A stretch of DNA of 64,000 nucleotides from Hoylesella buccalis ATCC 35310 (GTDB taxonomy: Bacteria > Bacteroidota > Bacteroidia > Bacteroidales > Bacteroidaceae). This document shows, piece by piece, positions 63,507 through 64,000 of this stretch. The DNA is taken from assembly GCF_025151385.1 (NCBI RefSeq), contig NZ_CP102287.1:1798001-1862000 (forward strand), read 5' to 3'. Each line of letters starts with the position of its first letter. Within the stretch, counting starts at the first letter, position 1. The notes beneath the pieces are model-generated. The model made no database searches and was not told the DNA's origin. It saw nothing but the letters and a program-made list of their open reading frames with translations. Made by a program: the position numbers and the translations under genes.

Positions 63507-64000
63507 CTAATTGGGTTGTTGTTCTGTTGTGGTAGAAAGACTCTTTCTGCATACATACCAAGCAAACAGCAGTACTACCATATAACCTACCCATGGAATA
63601 AAAAAAGGAATCACCATATTTGTTGTATCTGCAACATAACCCATCAACAGGAACCCGCAACCTCCGATAGGGGTCATCATCAATAATGACGATGCACTCT
63701 TAGTTAGATTTCCTAAATGGCTCAATGAAAGCGCAAAAATAGTGGGAAACATGATAGCCTCAAACAGATAGTTAGCAATGAGGGCTATCATCGAAACTTT
63801 TCCTATATCCATCAATACCAGTCCTACACTACACACACATCCCACAGCACAATACAAAAGCATTTTTTGTGGAAGAATGCGCCGCATAATCCAACTTCCC
63901 AAGAATCGTCCCACCATGAAGAAGGCCAGCGCCCCCGTGAGCACTACAGAAGCCAAGTTATCGGTCATCCATCCCTGCCCAGTCACAAAGTTGATAAAAT
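63507..64000 (-). CDS. FHS-family sugar permease (MFS), N-terminus beyond window
   Basis: The frame is open across the right edge (INFVTGQGWMTDN reads through 64000) and stops at TAG 63507-63509. About 165 residues are visible, with spans at roughly 13-31, 43-58, 66-87, 98-118 and 126-147 of the visible part. Features such as FFMVGRFLGSWIMRR and EAIMFPTIFALSL match the second half of FucP-like glucose/galactose/fucose H+ symporters. It lies on the opposite strand from the SusCD locus and could import the released sugar for the ROK kinase. Confidence 0.85.
   Translation of the reverse strand, partial: FINFVTGQGWMTDNLASVVLTGALAFFMVGRFLGSWIMRRILPQKMLLYCAVGCVCSVGLVLMDIGKVSMIALIANYLFEAIMFPTIFALSLSHLGNLTKSASSLLMMTPIGGCGFLLMGYVADTTNMVIPFFIPWVGYMVVLLFAWYVCRKSLSTTTEQQPN

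Noticed and set aside
63408..63686. 92-codon plus-strand ORF
   Set aside because: Its second half is antisense to the clear permease gene and it lacks promoter support.

Overview
The window is a 64 kb piece of a Bacteroidales chromosome, most likely Prevotella or a close relative. The evidence is the many TAnnTTTG (-7) promoter elements without clear Shine-Dalgarno sequences, a SusC/SusD pair, a GH92 lipoprotein, a GlsA/GlsB glycine-lipid acyltransferase pair, DUF4292 and DUF4831 proteins, and a division/cell-wall (dcw) cluster without murF or ddl. No phage, insertion sequence, CRISPR array or rRNA operon is visible.

Layout. 1-3.4 kb (minus): acyl-CoA synthetase, prfB, a 45-residue membrane protein and a CYTH protein cut by the window edge, closely packed. 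3.4-9.6 kb (minus): nhaA, then dut, TPR protein, DUF4292 lipoprotein and an EnvC-like protein. 9.7-11.1 kb (plus): dGTPase, divergent from dut. 11.1-12.9 kb: a stand-alone AlbA_2/ATPase-type gene with more AT-rich coding. 13.2-17.7 kb (minus): GH92 mannosidase and the glycine-lipid genes glsB/glsA. 18.0-34.0 kb (plus): dcw cluster mraZ-rsmH-ftsL-ftsI-murE-mraY-murD-ftsW-murG-murC-ftsQ-ftsA-ftsZ, preceded by a two-box MraZ operator, followed by a YqeY-like gene. 34.7-51.3 kb: housekeeping genes on both strands (recO, tRNA-Glu, rpsT, gyrB, C1 peptidase, U32 protein, sufE, trmH-type methylase, OmpA-like lipoprotein, trpS, tRNA-Val, NAD(P)HX repair enzyme, DUF4831, GH3 bglX, fba). 51.3-64 kb: an AT-rich accessory locus with SusC, SusD, alkaline phosphatase, trehalase/MGH1-like glycosidase, ROK kinase, metallophosphoesterase-PA14 and a sugar permease cut by the right edge.

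How the genes work together. The dcw cluster covers lipid II synthesis and the divisome. The right-hand locus is coherent as a polysaccharide-utilisation-type locus. Glycan would bind SusCD at the outer membrane, two exported phosphatases and one exported glycosidase would act in the periplasm, and a permease plus a ROK kinase would take in and phosphorylate the sugar. Two phosphatase-type enzymes with one glycosidase suggest a phosphorylated or phosphodiester-linked carbohydrate; the substrate is inferred.

The most unusual non-coding signal is a dispersed family of short intergenic arrays built on an exact 22-nt period. Four clear arrays start at 11135, 24874, 34632 and 44501, and two more divergent ones at 51846 and 63085. 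Consensus of the clear units is about ATTGACTTTGGCCTCCAATAGC, and each array ends in a partial unit near ATGACTTTG. I do not recognise it as a named element. Other signals are three copies of TTTGRCGTWTTTGCG upstream of susC, several genes whose -7 box lies only 4-7 nt before the ATG (probably leaderless mRNAs), and a prfB without the usual programmed frameshift.
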